From positions 19,592,707 through 19,656,706 of the forward strand of contig NC_086354.1 in the NCBI RefSeq assembly GCF_036324505.1: 64,000 nucleotides of DNA, given 5' to 3'. The DNA comes from Eleginops maclovinus (Eukaryota; Chordata; Actinopteri; Perciformes; Eleginopidae). Positions 12,631 to 24,560 of the stretch are shown piece after piece (positions within the stretch are counted from its first letter, which is position 1; each line of letters begins with the position of its first letter). Both the position numbers and the translations under genes were made by a program. Under the pieces are notes generated by a model, which was given only the letters and a program-made list of their open reading frames with translations, was not told where the DNA came from and did no database searches.

Positions 12631-13159
12631 TATGATTACAGTTCAATTGTATTCTCCAAAAAAAACAAGAACAACATTTCTAGGATTCAACTCTCGTTGA
12701 GATTGTTATTTTCATAAAGGAGGTTCCATGAACATGCCTCTGATTCAGCTAGCCAATAGTTGAAGTTGTATTGTTTAATATAGATCTGTTGTCCATGCAA
12801 CTGTAATATTCCGTACACCACTTTGAAGTGCAATTTAGTTTGCTTAATCCTAACAAATTGAATTTTCGATTTTGATTAAGGACATGGAAAACTATTTTGT
12901 GTAAATAGTTATGTGGTTGAGATTTGCTGTTTTAAATACATTGCAATTACGATTAGGTGCAAGGTCCCACGTTATTGATCAGTAGGTGATTCTTAAAAAC
13001 AAATACCATTATTGCAAATCATGTAATTTCTTCCTCTGAAAGTCTTTGTGTTGAGGCTAAAAATGTTGAATGAACTTTTTATTTTTTTGAAGATGAAGGC
13101 AAAATAAATAAAATCTTCAAACCAAAACAAAATGTTACTAACAGTATGAGCTGTAGCCA
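12631..13159. other. non-coding stretch, no gene seen
   Basis: AT-rich DNA between two transposable elements. A short minus-strand frame at 12993-13178 has no recognisable features. Confidence 0.5.
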
Positions 13160-13545
13160 AGAAATGAGAGCGTATCACTTGTATGATCCTTTTATCTCTA
13201 CACTGGTCCCCTGTCAGCTTTAGGTCAGATTTTTAGATTTGACTGATTGCTTTAAAAGACCGGCCGGCTTTTACCCCGAGCTGTATGACTGAACATTGAA
13301 CTCAGTACGATCCAATACAGAGCCCCCTCGCACAGGCCCTCAGATGGGGTCCTTCTGATCATTGCAACATGTAGGTTTGAAGAATAAAAGTGACCCTACT
13401 TTTCGCTACCAGAGCGGCAACTCTTTGGAGCAACCTACCGGAGGAGAGGAGAGGAGAGGATGAAACACCGAACCTCGTTTTAAGTTTCACCTTAAAAGAT
13501 ATGTTTTTACAGACACTGGGGTTTTCTTTTTATCGATATGTTGTA
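13160..13545 (+). mobile_element. degraded non-LTR retrotransposon (LINE) reverse-transcriptase tail
   Basis: The reading is patchy across frames but ordered as in the C-terminal part of fish LINE ORF2 (CR1/L2/Rex group). LHWSPVSFRSDF-like sequence lies at about 13198-13232, a KALHGLAPSYMTEL-like stretch is badly eroded at about 13250-13290, LTQYDP-like sequence lies near 13300, and VTLLFATRAATLWSNLPEE is clear at about 13388-13448. A SFTLK-hydrophobic terminus follows at about 13485-13530. A GAGAG tandem (13441-13460) has grown inside it. Many stops and shifts show an old, dead copy. I am confident it is a LINE, less so of the clade. Confidence 0.7.
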
Positions 13546-15589
13546 GTGGTTCTGTCTTATTTCTCTTTTGGGTTCATTTATTCAAATCATTTTGACTTTT
13601 ACAAACTTTGTTAAAAACCTGGTATTTAAAATTAGCTTATTATTGGTTTTGGACTACAAAGCAGTTCTGTATTTTGAAGTAGTGAGATCAATCGCTTTAT
13701 CCACTTGGTGGTTAGAGAGACATATCGTGGCAATTTCTCTCATGTCACTTTCAATTTTCACATCACAGATTATAACCATGCCACTGATAATCTTAGTTTA
13801 ATTAAAGCATACATAATGAATATGCTCTCCGAGTATGGCCATTTATCACCCACAACATGTCGCTGTCAGTAAATATTTAGAAATAAACTGATATGGAAGG
13901 AAAATCATGTCTTTGCTTCGGGCTCTAAAAGATATATAGTTACATAACAGCTTGATTGGATTATTTGTTCTTTAAGTTGAGTGATAATTGATCAAGAAAC
14001 CTTTAAATGCACATCTGCTCCACGAAGATAACCATACAAGATTTCACAAGGTTGAAAAAATTCAAGCCTCACAGATTAATTCAGCCATAAATCGAGTGTA
14101 AAACCGCAGTTCTTATCTGATACAGACACAGTGAAGTTCATTACTCCAGCAGAGCACATCACCCATGATGCACCAGTGGAGACGACCTCAGAAACACTCT
14201 GTTTATGATCAGGTAAAAGGTCCTATTATGTGTGCAGACATACAGATTTGAGCTATTTCCTTCATAAAGGCTACCTGTTCTAAGCATCTTCCATTAGGAG
14301 CCTGTGACATTTCGGAGACGTATTTTGACAGCTACTGTGTGCTGAAAGATACTGATCAAATTTGTCTCATTGAACAAGGGGATGAAGTTGGATATTCTTT
14401 CATTAGCTTTGTTGGCTTTGCAATTCGTTACACAGGGGGGGCAGATTCAAGTGGAAACAGAGAGTGTGACACATGGGGGTATTAAGATTTATTCTTTTAA
14501 TTAAGATGTTAAACATGACAGATTAGTCGTGGCAATTACATGCTGATTTAGACATATGTAAAGACGGTAGATTACACCATAGATGCAAATTGCGGTATGC
14601 ACAGTATGTAGCATTATTAGGGGCTCTAACCCGCCTCGTTTGAAAAGCAAACAATCCCTACTGCAATATAACCTATTAATTCTCAATCTCAAGACAAACA
14701 TAAAGCGGAGAGGTGGATGTATACTGGTCAACTCTCAGTGGCTCATTAGCTTATGTTTATGAAAAGTGGGAAATGCTATCCTCGCCCATTTCCGCCAGCT
14801 TTACTGCACAGTGTTTTATCTTCCTAAGTGCCTAAAGTACAGCAAAGTATCGCATTCCATGGCAAACAACCAGATATGTTCCAATTATTCATTAGTGCTA
14901 AACTGTAGCGGGACGATGACTCAAGTCTAGCATCACCCTCCGAACTAATTGCAGTGAAACATCCAGCCGTCTGGAGGAAATGTACGACAGTTTGAATGAC
15001 ATCTCAAACCTTCCCTTTACAGAACCAGACGTGAAATTACGGACTCAGGAGAAGACATGTGACGATCATAAGAATTCCAAACAAGTTCCTCCAATTTCAC
15101 GGCAATGATTCTTGCATAAAGTTTAAGGTGACAGTTTATACACACGGACATCAATGTCACTTTTCCCCCCACTTCATTATAATTAATCGCATATCTCTGG
15201 GGCCCACAGAGAGAGCGAGAGAAGCGAGGTACAAGCAGGATGGCTGTAATCTGACATTGATGTACAGCAAAAATGGAAGTCCTCGTTCACCTTCCCTTTG
15301 TTCCGGGGAAAGGGAAGTGGTGTGTGAAAGGGTGTAATTAATGAACCTACAAATAGCTCCAGTTTCATTTAATGACAATCTATGTGTTAAGAGGCAGTAC
15401 CCTTTGTTACTGTGGATGTGGGAGTGCTGGCAACACTGGCTCCCAATAGAGTCCTGACAGGTAATTCTGCATTTTGAAATGGTAATGAAGCAGAATGCAT
15501 CGCTGGATTACACCTAAGGGACTCACATGTTGAGCGCCCTTCAGGGTGTAAAAATGTAACGCTCTTGATCATGAACGAGGCCACTGGCA
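13546..15589. other. non-coding stretch, no gene seen
   Basis: Unique AT-rich DNA. The open frames at 15059-15378 overlap on both strands and carry no recognisable motif. No repeat ends recognised. Confidence 0.55.
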
Positions 15590-15910
15590 ACCGAGTATCA
15601 GCGGGTGAGAAGGTCGAGAACTGTATCTGTGTGACTTACCCCAGGGCCTCGCCAATGCAGCCAATTTCTAATTGCTGCTTTAAACAGGGCAAATGAAGCT
15701 GGCATGACAAATTGCATCAAAACAAGTCTGTAGGCTGGCGCTCAGTTAATTTGTGAGACACAGAGATGTATTTGGTGCCAGGGAGAGCTCAAGCGTAATG
15801 AATATCATTTCCCAGGTAGCAACTTGCAGATGATGTATTCTGCTGCATGCTGTGCTCAATGCATCGCACGGCAGGCAGGATGCTACTTGTCCCATTTAAG
15901 CTGAACCTAG
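15590..15910. promoter_or_regulatory. candidate conserved non-coding element
   Basis: Relatively GC-balanced, stop-containing sequence with homeodomain words (TAATTG at 15669-15674, GTTAATTTG near 15745, GTAATGAAT near 15796) and E-box-like cores. Texture resembles vertebrate enhancers. There is no direct evidence of function. Confidence 0.22.
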
Positions 15911-17519
15911 GACATGCAGTATGTATACTCCTACTGCATACGATGGCTGTTATAAAACAGGAAACACTTTTGGCTTCTCATTTCATTAAAAATACCATAA
16001 ATTATGCTTTCCTCTTCTGAGAAATTTTACACGTTCAGTGTTTAATTAATTTTTCACATCAGACAAATTCTGAGACCATATCTCAGTCTCTTATCTGTCA
16101 GTCCAAATAAAGTTTCTGGCACCATCGCTGCCCATCTATTTTCACAATACGCTTATCTCAGTCCCTGAAAGATTGTCATTGTTCCCACGCTAATCCTCCA
16201 AATCTTCAACATGACTTAGAAGTTAACGATAAAGTGAAAGATATAATGATGCACTTTGTTAAAATGAAACTCATTGTGTTACATAACATTGGTTGAAGCT
16301 GATAAAGAAAAAGGTCTGCGAGTCAAACTGTTGCACTGATAATAAAGGAAGTATACCTTCAGTTTTTTTTTCTTGGTCAACCACAAACATCATATATAGT
16401 TAAGTATATATATTCTGGCGGACAACTAGGAGATGGTGCTAAAGTTAGTTGAGTTTCCGAGTTAAAGAACATAAAATGTCACTGGTAGCTTCAGACCATG
16501 CATGATCCTCCACCAGACTTGGTCACTGAAATCCTTCAAAGTCAATTGGGATCAATGCAAAGGAATGCAATGCATTCTTTGGGAAGGGTTGGTGAGAGCG
16601 AGCTGCTGTCAACCTTCACAGTCAAAGGAATTTAGTCATTATGGTAAAGGATGCTGGCAGCCTTAATACAAAATCATGGCAAGCTGTTACACTCCAGCGC
16701 AAGTGTGGGTGCTTTTCAGCATGGCCCCTAATCTCCAAGGTCTATTTTGGACATCACATTGGTCCCCAAGGTCCCCTTCCTCCATGTCTCTCTATCTCCA
16801 TCTGACCAACTGCACGCTGTCATATAATACACTGTCTGCCTTTAATTACTGTCTGGAATTATCAGGGTTAAGGGTCGCACATTCCATTGGGAGCCCCTGT
16901 GTGCATGTGTGTACCGTATGTTGCCGTACGTGAGTGTCTCAGCTCAAATGTGCAGAATGTCCTTTGTATGACGGGCCGGGGTATTGAGGGAAGTGCTGAA
17001 TTCCACAGCACATTTTCCCCTTGCTCATCACGTATCACACACCCTTGACCTGCAACTTTATCAGCCACTCGGACCTGTTTTAGGAGTGAAAATGGGTCGC
17101 ATCAAGCCACCAGGAAGCACCGGGAATGTGTCGGGGCTGTGATTGCAAGGGTCTAATTTAAGTATGAGAAGAAAAAAAAAGAAATGATATCAGACACAAT
17201 TTAATCTGCTCTGATATGCAACCCAACCCCCCAAAAAAGGTTTGTTGTCCTTGAGGTTAAAGCCCTGCTATCCCCGCGGCTCAACTTCTACTTTCCCTGA
17301 CAAGAGACAAGATTAGCCAGCTGTACTAAAGACCAAACTGCTCTAGGCAGCTAATTTTAGCTCTTATCTAAAAGTGAAAAAGGTACATTTATTTCCACAT
17401 GGAGGTAAAAGCCTTAAGCTATTAGCTTTAACAGGAAAACATCTCCGTGAGTGTATTCTACACCCCGACTATCTAAACTGTGAGGCCATTGCTGTCTGTG
17501 AACGTGAGAGTGGAAACAA
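15911..17519. other. non-coding stretch, no gene seen
   Basis: No gene or repeat recognised. Poly-T and poly-A runs occur near 16361 and 17171. Short frames at 16676-17068 overlap on both strands. Confidence 0.5.
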
Positions 17520-17720
17520 AGAGGCCAGTCAGAGATCTGAATAAATCCCTGACAGTGAACCCTGTCATTTTATTACAAATATGATGCCATAAATCAGCTG
17601 GTGGCCTTTCATGCTCTACTGTCACCGGCAAGCTGTCACTCCGTCCGGGCTATAAATTAAAGCAAACAAACTTCGGTGTCAGGCTACAGTAATTGGGTTT
17701 GCTGTCTGTTGTTATATTTT
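17520..17720. promoter_or_regulatory. candidate conserved non-coding element
   Basis: Dense motif mix: CCATAAATCA (HOX/CDX-like, 17587-17596), AAGCAAACAAAC (FOX-like, about 17660-17671), ACAGTAATTGG (homeodomain) and TTATCT (GATA, about 17722). No open frame. Judged on motif density only. Confidence 0.25.
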
Positions 17721-19255
17721 CTTATCTGGTGAGTTGTTATGCGTAATCATAAAATTCAATGACTAAACATAATGGTGTTTTCATGACTGGAAGACAGGCA
17801 AGCACAGGGGTGGATTTGAATACACTTTAGCTGAGATTTAGCAGCTCCGTCTTCAGCGCTGTGACCAGCATCATTTTTTATTGAGTTTTTATTAAATGCT
17901 CAGAGTCGCCCGCTCAATTCCACACAGGCAGATATAACATATTGTTGAATGCTAATGCATCGCTCCCTGAAAACATAATCTAGCGACTGGACAGAAATAG
18001 GCTGTTTATCATGGGATCTGTTGACTAAACTGTCTCAGACCATTAAGCAGATCCCCGAGATACTGATTACTAACAGCGACAAAAACATAAAATGTAAATG
18101 CTTACAATGACTGCAAGGTGCAGCGCCCTGATGCACATCCACTCAATCAGGGAAAATAAATGATGTAATACTTGATGATGGAGCAGAAAAAAGGACTTCT
18201 TCACACTTACTGTGAGGAGTTGGACATTTTCATTACAAGAGGAGCACAATAGGCCTACTCTTCAATACAAAATGCATAAAAACTGTTGAATTATAAATGA
18301 TGCACTTTAAGTGAAAGCATGAGGGCATCTATTGATTGTGCCTCTTACATCTGTTATATGACCCATAGATTATCACATGATCTGCACAGATTACCTTACG
18401 TTTATCGCTCCTCTGGCGAGACAACCGAGCACAGGAGGCCTCCTCTCAATGCAAAACATGTTGATCCACTGACGCGGTGATCGTTACTGTTCGTGACCTG
18501 ACCTTGATCATGTTCAGGACAATATGAAGCTGGTAACAAAAATTAACAGCAGTTACACGTAGCTGCTAATTCAGTTAGCGCTGCAACCGAGGATCAAGCC
18601 TAAGGATCAATGAACAAAACTATTAATGTGCCATCCCGCCTCTAAGATTAAAGTGACTGTAAAGCCAAATACACATTTGGTTAATGTAACCTTTGATCTG
18701 TATGAATACATTACACGAACTGCCGTGCTGATATTGACAAAGGGCAAACTTCTACAAGGCTAAAGGAAAACTTTGAATTATTAGTTATAATTGGAAAAAC
18801 ATTGTTTTGATTTTCTTGCCATGTTTTTTTCCCTTATGATTGATAAACGTCAACAACAACTCCAATCAACTACATGCAGGGGGGTTGTGACACCTGCAGT
18901 GTACCTACCGTTCCCATACAGACAAGGTCGGGATGATAACATAAAATAATTTTCTGTGAAGTCCCATCTCAAAGATACGGTATAGTGTAAAGCTGCCACT
19001 ATTTTTTTTTTAAATCCAACCTAGGCTTAGGTGCCTTCCCTCCCACGGAGTTGCCTTATCGTCCTCAAGCATCTGTTTTTGAAGCCAGGCAGCTTAAGCA
19101 CAGATTAATGGAGAGTCCTGGAGTTCTTGCGGTAAGGGCACAAAACAGAAGTCATGGCTTTAATTTTGGCACCAAGACTTGCTTCCGGTGAGTGGCCATT
19201 ATCAGCAACATATCGGATAGGATGCTGAGACAGCAAGTCTACGAACAGTGCCGCT
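17721..19255. other. non-coding stretch, no gene seen
   Basis: Unique DNA with no supported feature. Nine T residues near 19003 are the only low-complexity tract. Confidence 0.5.
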
Positions 19256-19510
19256 TTAACTTAACTCAGCACTATACTTTTCAATTCTTTTGCCAGCAAT
19301 GCTTTGAATTGAGTACCCAATTGGTGTTCGCTGCACGGTAACTCCAATTCCATTTAGAACATTTGCTGGCTTCTTTTGTTTTACTGGTGTGTGATACATT
19401 GGTGCAAATGTGCTGTAATAAGATGGTTGTCTTGTACTTTCATTACCACTTTCATTATCTTCCAAAAACGCTGAAACAGCTTCTGTTGTAGATGGTGCTG
19501 TAATACAGGC
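19256..19510 (-). other. unassigned open frame, possible terminal exon or retroposed fragment
   Basis: About 84 codons are open on the minus strand with no ATG at the start. The frame opens after a TAG and soon passes a splice-acceptor-like TGTATTACAG (boundary near 19497). The peptide is not low-complexity: FLEDNESGNEST, then PSYYSTFAPMYHTPVKQKK, NVLNGIGVTVQRTPIGYS, IQSIAGKRIEKYSAELS, stop. Composition is protein-like and better balanced than other frames in the window. I recognise no family. It could be the last coding exon of a minus-strand gene, a truncated transposon or processed-gene fragment, or chance. No polyadenylation signal is obvious nearby. Confidence 0.25.
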
Positions 19511-22325
19511 CTACTGGCATTTATTACCCAATCAATACTCACCTTAATCTAATTTAGTGGGAAGTAGTGAACTCTTTCACTGTATCCCCTCCCCCTTCTC
19601 ATTGAGCCGGGCTATGGTAAAAAGGCCTCTCTTTCTCTCATTCTATTGCCAGGCTTTTCATCCGACAGACAGATACAATGTTCCTGAAGCCCTGCAGTGA
19701 CTGTTCTCACGCTTTTTCCCTCGCTGCTCTGAAAAAAAAGAAAAGAAAGGGGGTCTTTTTCCGAGCCCTTTCTCTTTCTTTCCCCCAGGACAAGAGGGTT
19801 GGAGGATAGGAGGGGTTCGGAGATCCAGCCCCCACCGTGCATCCAAAGAGTTGCTGTGACCCTGCACGCCATGCTCACTCCACAATCTACCAAATCGCTG
19901 CAAAATCTGCCGATTGAAAGTCTTTTTTTTTGGCGTGCAAAGTGAGCACAGTATGAAACGCTGTGACACGGTGAACGTGCATGGACTACCAGCCATGATG
20001 TTTAAACAAAGATTAAACACATGCTGCATTACACATTCCCCAGCCTGGCACAATGACAGCTCCCTCATCACTCTCTGCTGTTTCCAGGAAAAATAGACAA
20101 GGCCCCTGAGTTTAGGCCTAACTGTGTTTATATCTGTTCATTATCTTTTTTTCCTTGTTGCTCTTGCTGATTTATTTACCTCCCTTCTAAAAATCCAATT
20201 TGATGTTGCCTTTTAAATGCAATTACAATCTCCACATTGCACTAGCAATCATGGGGCCATCGCTGGACCACATGCTGTGCGAATACCGATTCAAACGGGT
20301 AATTCCTATGCAAATCTTGCATTAGAAGCAAAGCCATTAGGATTATTGCTTTAGAAACATTTAAACATGAAACGCTAATATCTAATCTCCTCTAAGCTTG
20401 TAGACTGGTTGACTTCATTGACAATTGACTAACAAAGAGGAGCCATGGTTAACCGCCTGTAACCTCAGATTTCTTGCCTGACTTTTAGGGATGGTTGGGT
20501 TCCAATCAGCCCATGTTTACAAAGATATTTCCCTCTATCAATGAGAGTGTACACAGCAGGGAGCAAAACTCAAGAGTAATGGAAACTGGACAAAACACCA
20601 TCCATGTACCCTGATTTCTACTGATTTTTCACCCAACCACAGCACTTAGTGGGTGCTGATTGCAGTCCAAATTACCACTACACACTGTCAAAGCAAAAGT
20701 TCAGAGACATTTAAAAAAAAATTACTGTGAATGACATTATAGAGCATATGCCATTTAGATTTTTTAAGCAATCAAGCTCAGTCGCTGGTAACAGATTGCC
20801 CTTGTGGTTGGTGTGACTGTGAAGCTAGATTTATGGCCTAGTGAAGCTGTTGAATGGACAAATCAATAGATCTGTGTCTGATATAGTGTGTTGCATTCAG
20901 AAACACCTCCAAACACCGTTGTTCTACATCCACCTCTAAGACGGGACATTTTTCATTGTCATTTTGCGATACATGACATTCACAACACGCATTCGACATA
21001 AGACCTTTGAGCTTTCATTTTGTAAATGTCTAAAATATTTTGAGGCAGCTGATGTATATAGATAGTTTTTGATATAGATATATAAAAACTCACTCCTCTA
21101 CCTACTTATAAAAGGTAAATTATTAACCAATGAATAATGCATTAGTACAACACTAGAATAATACTCAATGGAAAAAAGATTATGCTTAGTATAAAAGCAT
21201 TCATAATAATAAAATGCACGGAAGCAATAATTGAAATATTGCTTTTGACATTTTCTGGGAAGGCTGGTGCTGACATCCTATTGGGATTATCTATTTAGTA
21301 AGTGGTGGGAAAAATGCAAGTGATGAAAACGATTTAGATAGTAAATGACAGGAGAACTGCAAATACAACACCTCAATAAATGTACAGAACATCGTTACTG
21401 TACAATCCATCTGACGTGATGAGATCTGCAGTGCGGATTTCTTCACATCTGGCATGTAAAGATATCCAGATCAAAATGCACCATAGATGAAACGAGAACA
21501 CATCCATCTGTGGCATATATACTGTACACTGTACACTGTACAGGAGCAGCTGTAATGCCTCCCTGTACCAGACACCCTGCACACCTCATCTCTATTAATA
21601 TGCAAACATCTGCCTACTCTCTTTACGAGGTGTGAATTTTAAGTTTCCTCAACAGCATCTGCAAGCCAAGGGTGATCAGTTGGGGTTTGGCCTGCTAAAC
21701 ATTTAGCAGCTGTTGACCCGATGGATGATAGCTCTGTGGAGCAGAGCGTCAAAGAGATGACAACAGTAACCACACTGGTCCTCTGTGTCCACTCTCACAG
21801 GAAACTCTTTATCCATTTCTCTGTCTTAAGCAGAAAGGCTGGGATTTTCTCTTATCCACAGATGTTGGGTTAGACCCATTCAGGGACCTATTAAAAGCAG
21901 TGTTGCCAGTTTCCAACTCAAGAGTTTTAGAAAGTTAACTCTTATTTAGATGCTCAGTCCCTGGCTACTGGCTGACAGGGTTTCGTCAAGGTCACGTATT
22001 GCTCCTGGACATAATTACGATGTACTGTTTTCTTTCCAAGCTGATGAGCGATTGCGTTATTGACAAAAGGTACAAGATTGAAGACGAGAAAAGCATTGTG
22101 GTATCTTCATTGTCAGAGCAAGCATGAAGAAAGCAATACAAAGGGGCTCCTTTCATTGGCCTCAGTGACAAGCTCCTGTTCTTTAGAACCCAAAGGAAAA
22201 ATCAATACTGTGGGAATGTAGCCCTGTGTCCCTCCACCCAGCCCCCTGTCCACCCCTCTATTCTGTCATTTCTATCTCGGTTTGGAGAGGTTTGTTTGCA
22301 CTCAGACTAGCTCCACTATCACCCG
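19511..22325. other. non-coding stretch, no gene seen
   Basis: Contains purine/pyrimidine-rich runs near 19730-19760, an octamer ATGCAAAT at 20308-20315 and a small GTACACT tandem at about 21521-21541. Overlapping minus-strand frames at 19612-20071 show no recognisable domain. No transposon ends found. Confidence 0.5.
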
Positions 22326-22340
22326 CCCCCCCCCCCCCCC
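22326..22340. repeat. C15 homopolymer
   Basis: Fifteen consecutive C residues in a C-rich neighbourhood. They produce a polyproline run in an otherwise meaningless plus-strand frame. Confidence 0.9.
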
Positions 22341-22469
22341 TCCCCATCACCATGGCAAAGGTCTGCAATGCCCCAGACTTCACCCACAAATTAGACCCAA
22401 CATTCAAGTCCAGCTCAATATACTCCATGTTATGGGTGCACTCGGCGTAGAACCTGCAAATGATTTTAA

Positions 22470-22670
22470 AAGGTCTGGTTACTCTCTGATTAGAGAGAAA
22501 TTCTGCTATTTGTTGCTAAGTATTTTCTGTTTGTTGTTTGCGCTGATTAGACACTTAAATGCACGTCTCCCCCGGTTAGATGATGATGAATATGATGCTC
22601 CTTTAGCCATTCAGGCGGGAAATCTGTATGCTAATTTTGCATTTGAGATGAGGTGATTTGGCCTTGAGCA
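22470..22670. promoter_or_regulatory. candidate conserved non-coding element
   Basis: Unique sequence with GATTAGA repeats (22488 and 22545 areas), GATGATGAATATGATGC, GCTAATTTTGCATTTGAG and a CTTTAGCCATTCAGGC core. The plus strand happens to be open through much of it (frame 22282-22656), but the translation mixes histidine/proline artefacts with hydrophobic sequence and has no recognisable fold. A regulatory reading is preferred, on composition only. Confidence 0.22.
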
Positions 22671-22732
22671 CTTGAAAAAAATAATATTTAACCCTTTCAA
22701 AGTATTTCACATATATCTGATTGAATTGGAGA

Positions 22733-22770
22733 TTGAGAGAGAGAGAAAGAGAGAGAGAGAGAGCGAGAGA
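22733..22770. repeat. (GA)n microsatellite
   Basis: GA units with single AAAG and CGAG interruptions, about 38 bp. Confidence 0.92.
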
Positions 22771-23211
22771 TCAATATAGTGAATCAAACGAAGGTACAAA
22801 AAAACCTATATTGTGTCTTTTTTTAGTAATGTGGTTAATAAAGTAAATAGAATAAAAGCTATAATCAAAAATACTTAGAGAAATAAGAAATATTGTGAGA
22901 ACGTTGTGTGAAGAAAAGGCAGTGTCTCGATAAAAAAGCAGGGTCGGGGGGGTTAATTCAGTTTTCCTCTCTTATAATGGCTTGCATGGTAAATATAGCA
23001 TTATTAACTTTCTGTTGCTCCAAGTTTCTTTGTTCTTTTTAATTGCAGTTAATGAAGCTCAACACTTCCCACAGAAGAGAATTTCCCAACATAACCAATA
23101 GTTCACGGAGAGGGAGGGATCACGCCCGCAAAACCATTTACAGGCTTTTATGTTGAGTTGCATTAACAGGAAAAAAAAACAAACTCCAATAACAAGTTGC
23201 CACAAGAAAAA
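22771..23211. other. non-coding stretch, no gene seen
   Basis: AT-rich sequence without supported features. Confidence 0.5.
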
Positions 23212-23250
23212 CAGGGAGGTCAGAAACCATGGAGGGTTCTGACCTCCCTG
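23212..23250. other. perfect 14-bp hairpin
   Basis: CAGGGAGGTCAGAA (23212-23225) and TTCTGACCTCCCTG (23237-23250) are exact reverse complements around an 11-base loop. An A-rich/T-rich flank extends the pairing imperfectly by a few bases. It is shorter than a typical microRNA precursor. It may be a structural or protein-binding palindrome, or the trace of a local inversion event. Confidence 0.7.
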
Positions 23251-24089
23251 CTTTCATCCTAAAAACAGTTCATTCAGAAGGAAAGGGATGCACACACTTT
23301 AGTCTGGATTGTGGTAGACAATACTTTGCTCCTAATTTCAAAATGCACAGTATCTACAGATGGAGAAAATGTCCTCCATTCAAGTGAGACGTTTTAGATA
23401 AAGTCCTTCGGAAATTAATTAGTGAGCGACTGTAGAGAAATGCTCACAAAATGTGCCCTTACTCCAGTAAAAACACTTTGGGTTCTGTCCATGGAGTTGT
23501 TTCATTATACAAGGAAGCAGAACAATCATTTATCCCTGGACTAGGGGAAAATCACGTGAACATTCCCAGTTCATGGCTGCAGTAGCCTATAAGTGGGTGT
23601 TTAAAATGTTGGTGTCTTTAGAATGTGATTGTTATCTTCGGATATATTATCTGATATTTGATGGAAGAAATCTGGTGGTGAAAGAGAGTTTTCATACTTT
23701 AACAAAAGTCTCAAATGGTCTATAAAAGTTTGACGAAATAAGTCAAAGACAAACTCAAGACCAATTATTTGGTGGATGGAGTTCGCACAGTGGTCTTGGA
23801 GATAGATCTGTTGGCATGCAAGATAAGGAAGCCATAGCATATTGACCTTAGACATTGTAGGAAAAAGTAGACTTTGCTCTAATGATGAAATATTCTTAAG
23901 TCGACCTTGAGTTGAGCTTGTTTTGTCAAACTACTGTTTCCAATATTTAGAACAAACTTTTATGCTTAGATTTCTGTAAGAGTATGGGAACACTACTTTC
24001 AGAAACCTACTGCATTAAAATAATACAGATCTGCTCATTGTGGAGGACTAAAGTATTTGACTTCATTCCAGTGTTCATCCAACTACCTT
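23251..24089. other. non-coding stretch, no gene seen
   Basis: A minus-strand frame at 23601-23855 is open for 84 codons but matches nothing I know. No repeat ends seen. Confidence 0.45.
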
Positions 24090-24560
24090 TGAATTAATTG
24101 TACTGTGTACTGAGGCACAGCCTTCTTGGACCACAAGGTGCTTCAGTTAAATGGCATCATATTCCTTTGGGGTTATATGGCCGTGCAGAGCAATCATAAT
24201 ATCTAATGTTTCCCATGGCTGCTTATATCACTGCAGATCCACCACCATGTTTAACAGCTGGTAACAAACTTTGTGAGCTTTTGGCGTCCTACGGAGAATA
24301 GGTAATAACTTTAGACCATATAATGTTTGATACACTGCTAAGGTCCGTGTGTTATGCTTATAAGACAAGGTTATGTCATTGTCTGTGAAAAGCAGATTTG
24401 TTTTCAAATGGCAACTCAGCAATTAGTAGCAGGCCCATGAAATCTAGAGATTTTGACTCATTTCTTTGGTTATTTGACCTTTCTGTTGTTAAGAAACTCT
24501 GAAGCATGTGTCCTTTGTCACTTGTTTGCAATTCCATGAGTAAAGTTCCCTTAATAGAGC
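24090..24560 (-). mobile_element. possible decayed Tc1/mariner transposase relic
   Basis: On the minus strand CTGTTAAACATGGTGGTGGA (24259 down to 24240) would read VKHGGGS in one frame, the hallmark mid-domain block of Tc1-like transposases. Plus-strand text around it (CCACCACCATGTTTAACAG followed by a GCTTTTGG run) matches the antisense appearance of that region in fish Tc1 copies. Neither terminal repeat nor the DDE blocks could be located with confidence and several stops interrupt. The match rests on one short block, so it may be chance. Confidence 0.3.

Noticed and set aside
22282..22656. 124-codon frame with polyproline and hydrophobic segment
   Set aside because: The proline and histidine runs come from a C15 homopolymer, and the remainder has no family resemblance.
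23212..23250. MicroRNA precursor
   Set aside because: The stem is only 14 bp, shorter than the roughly 22-bp duplex region needed.
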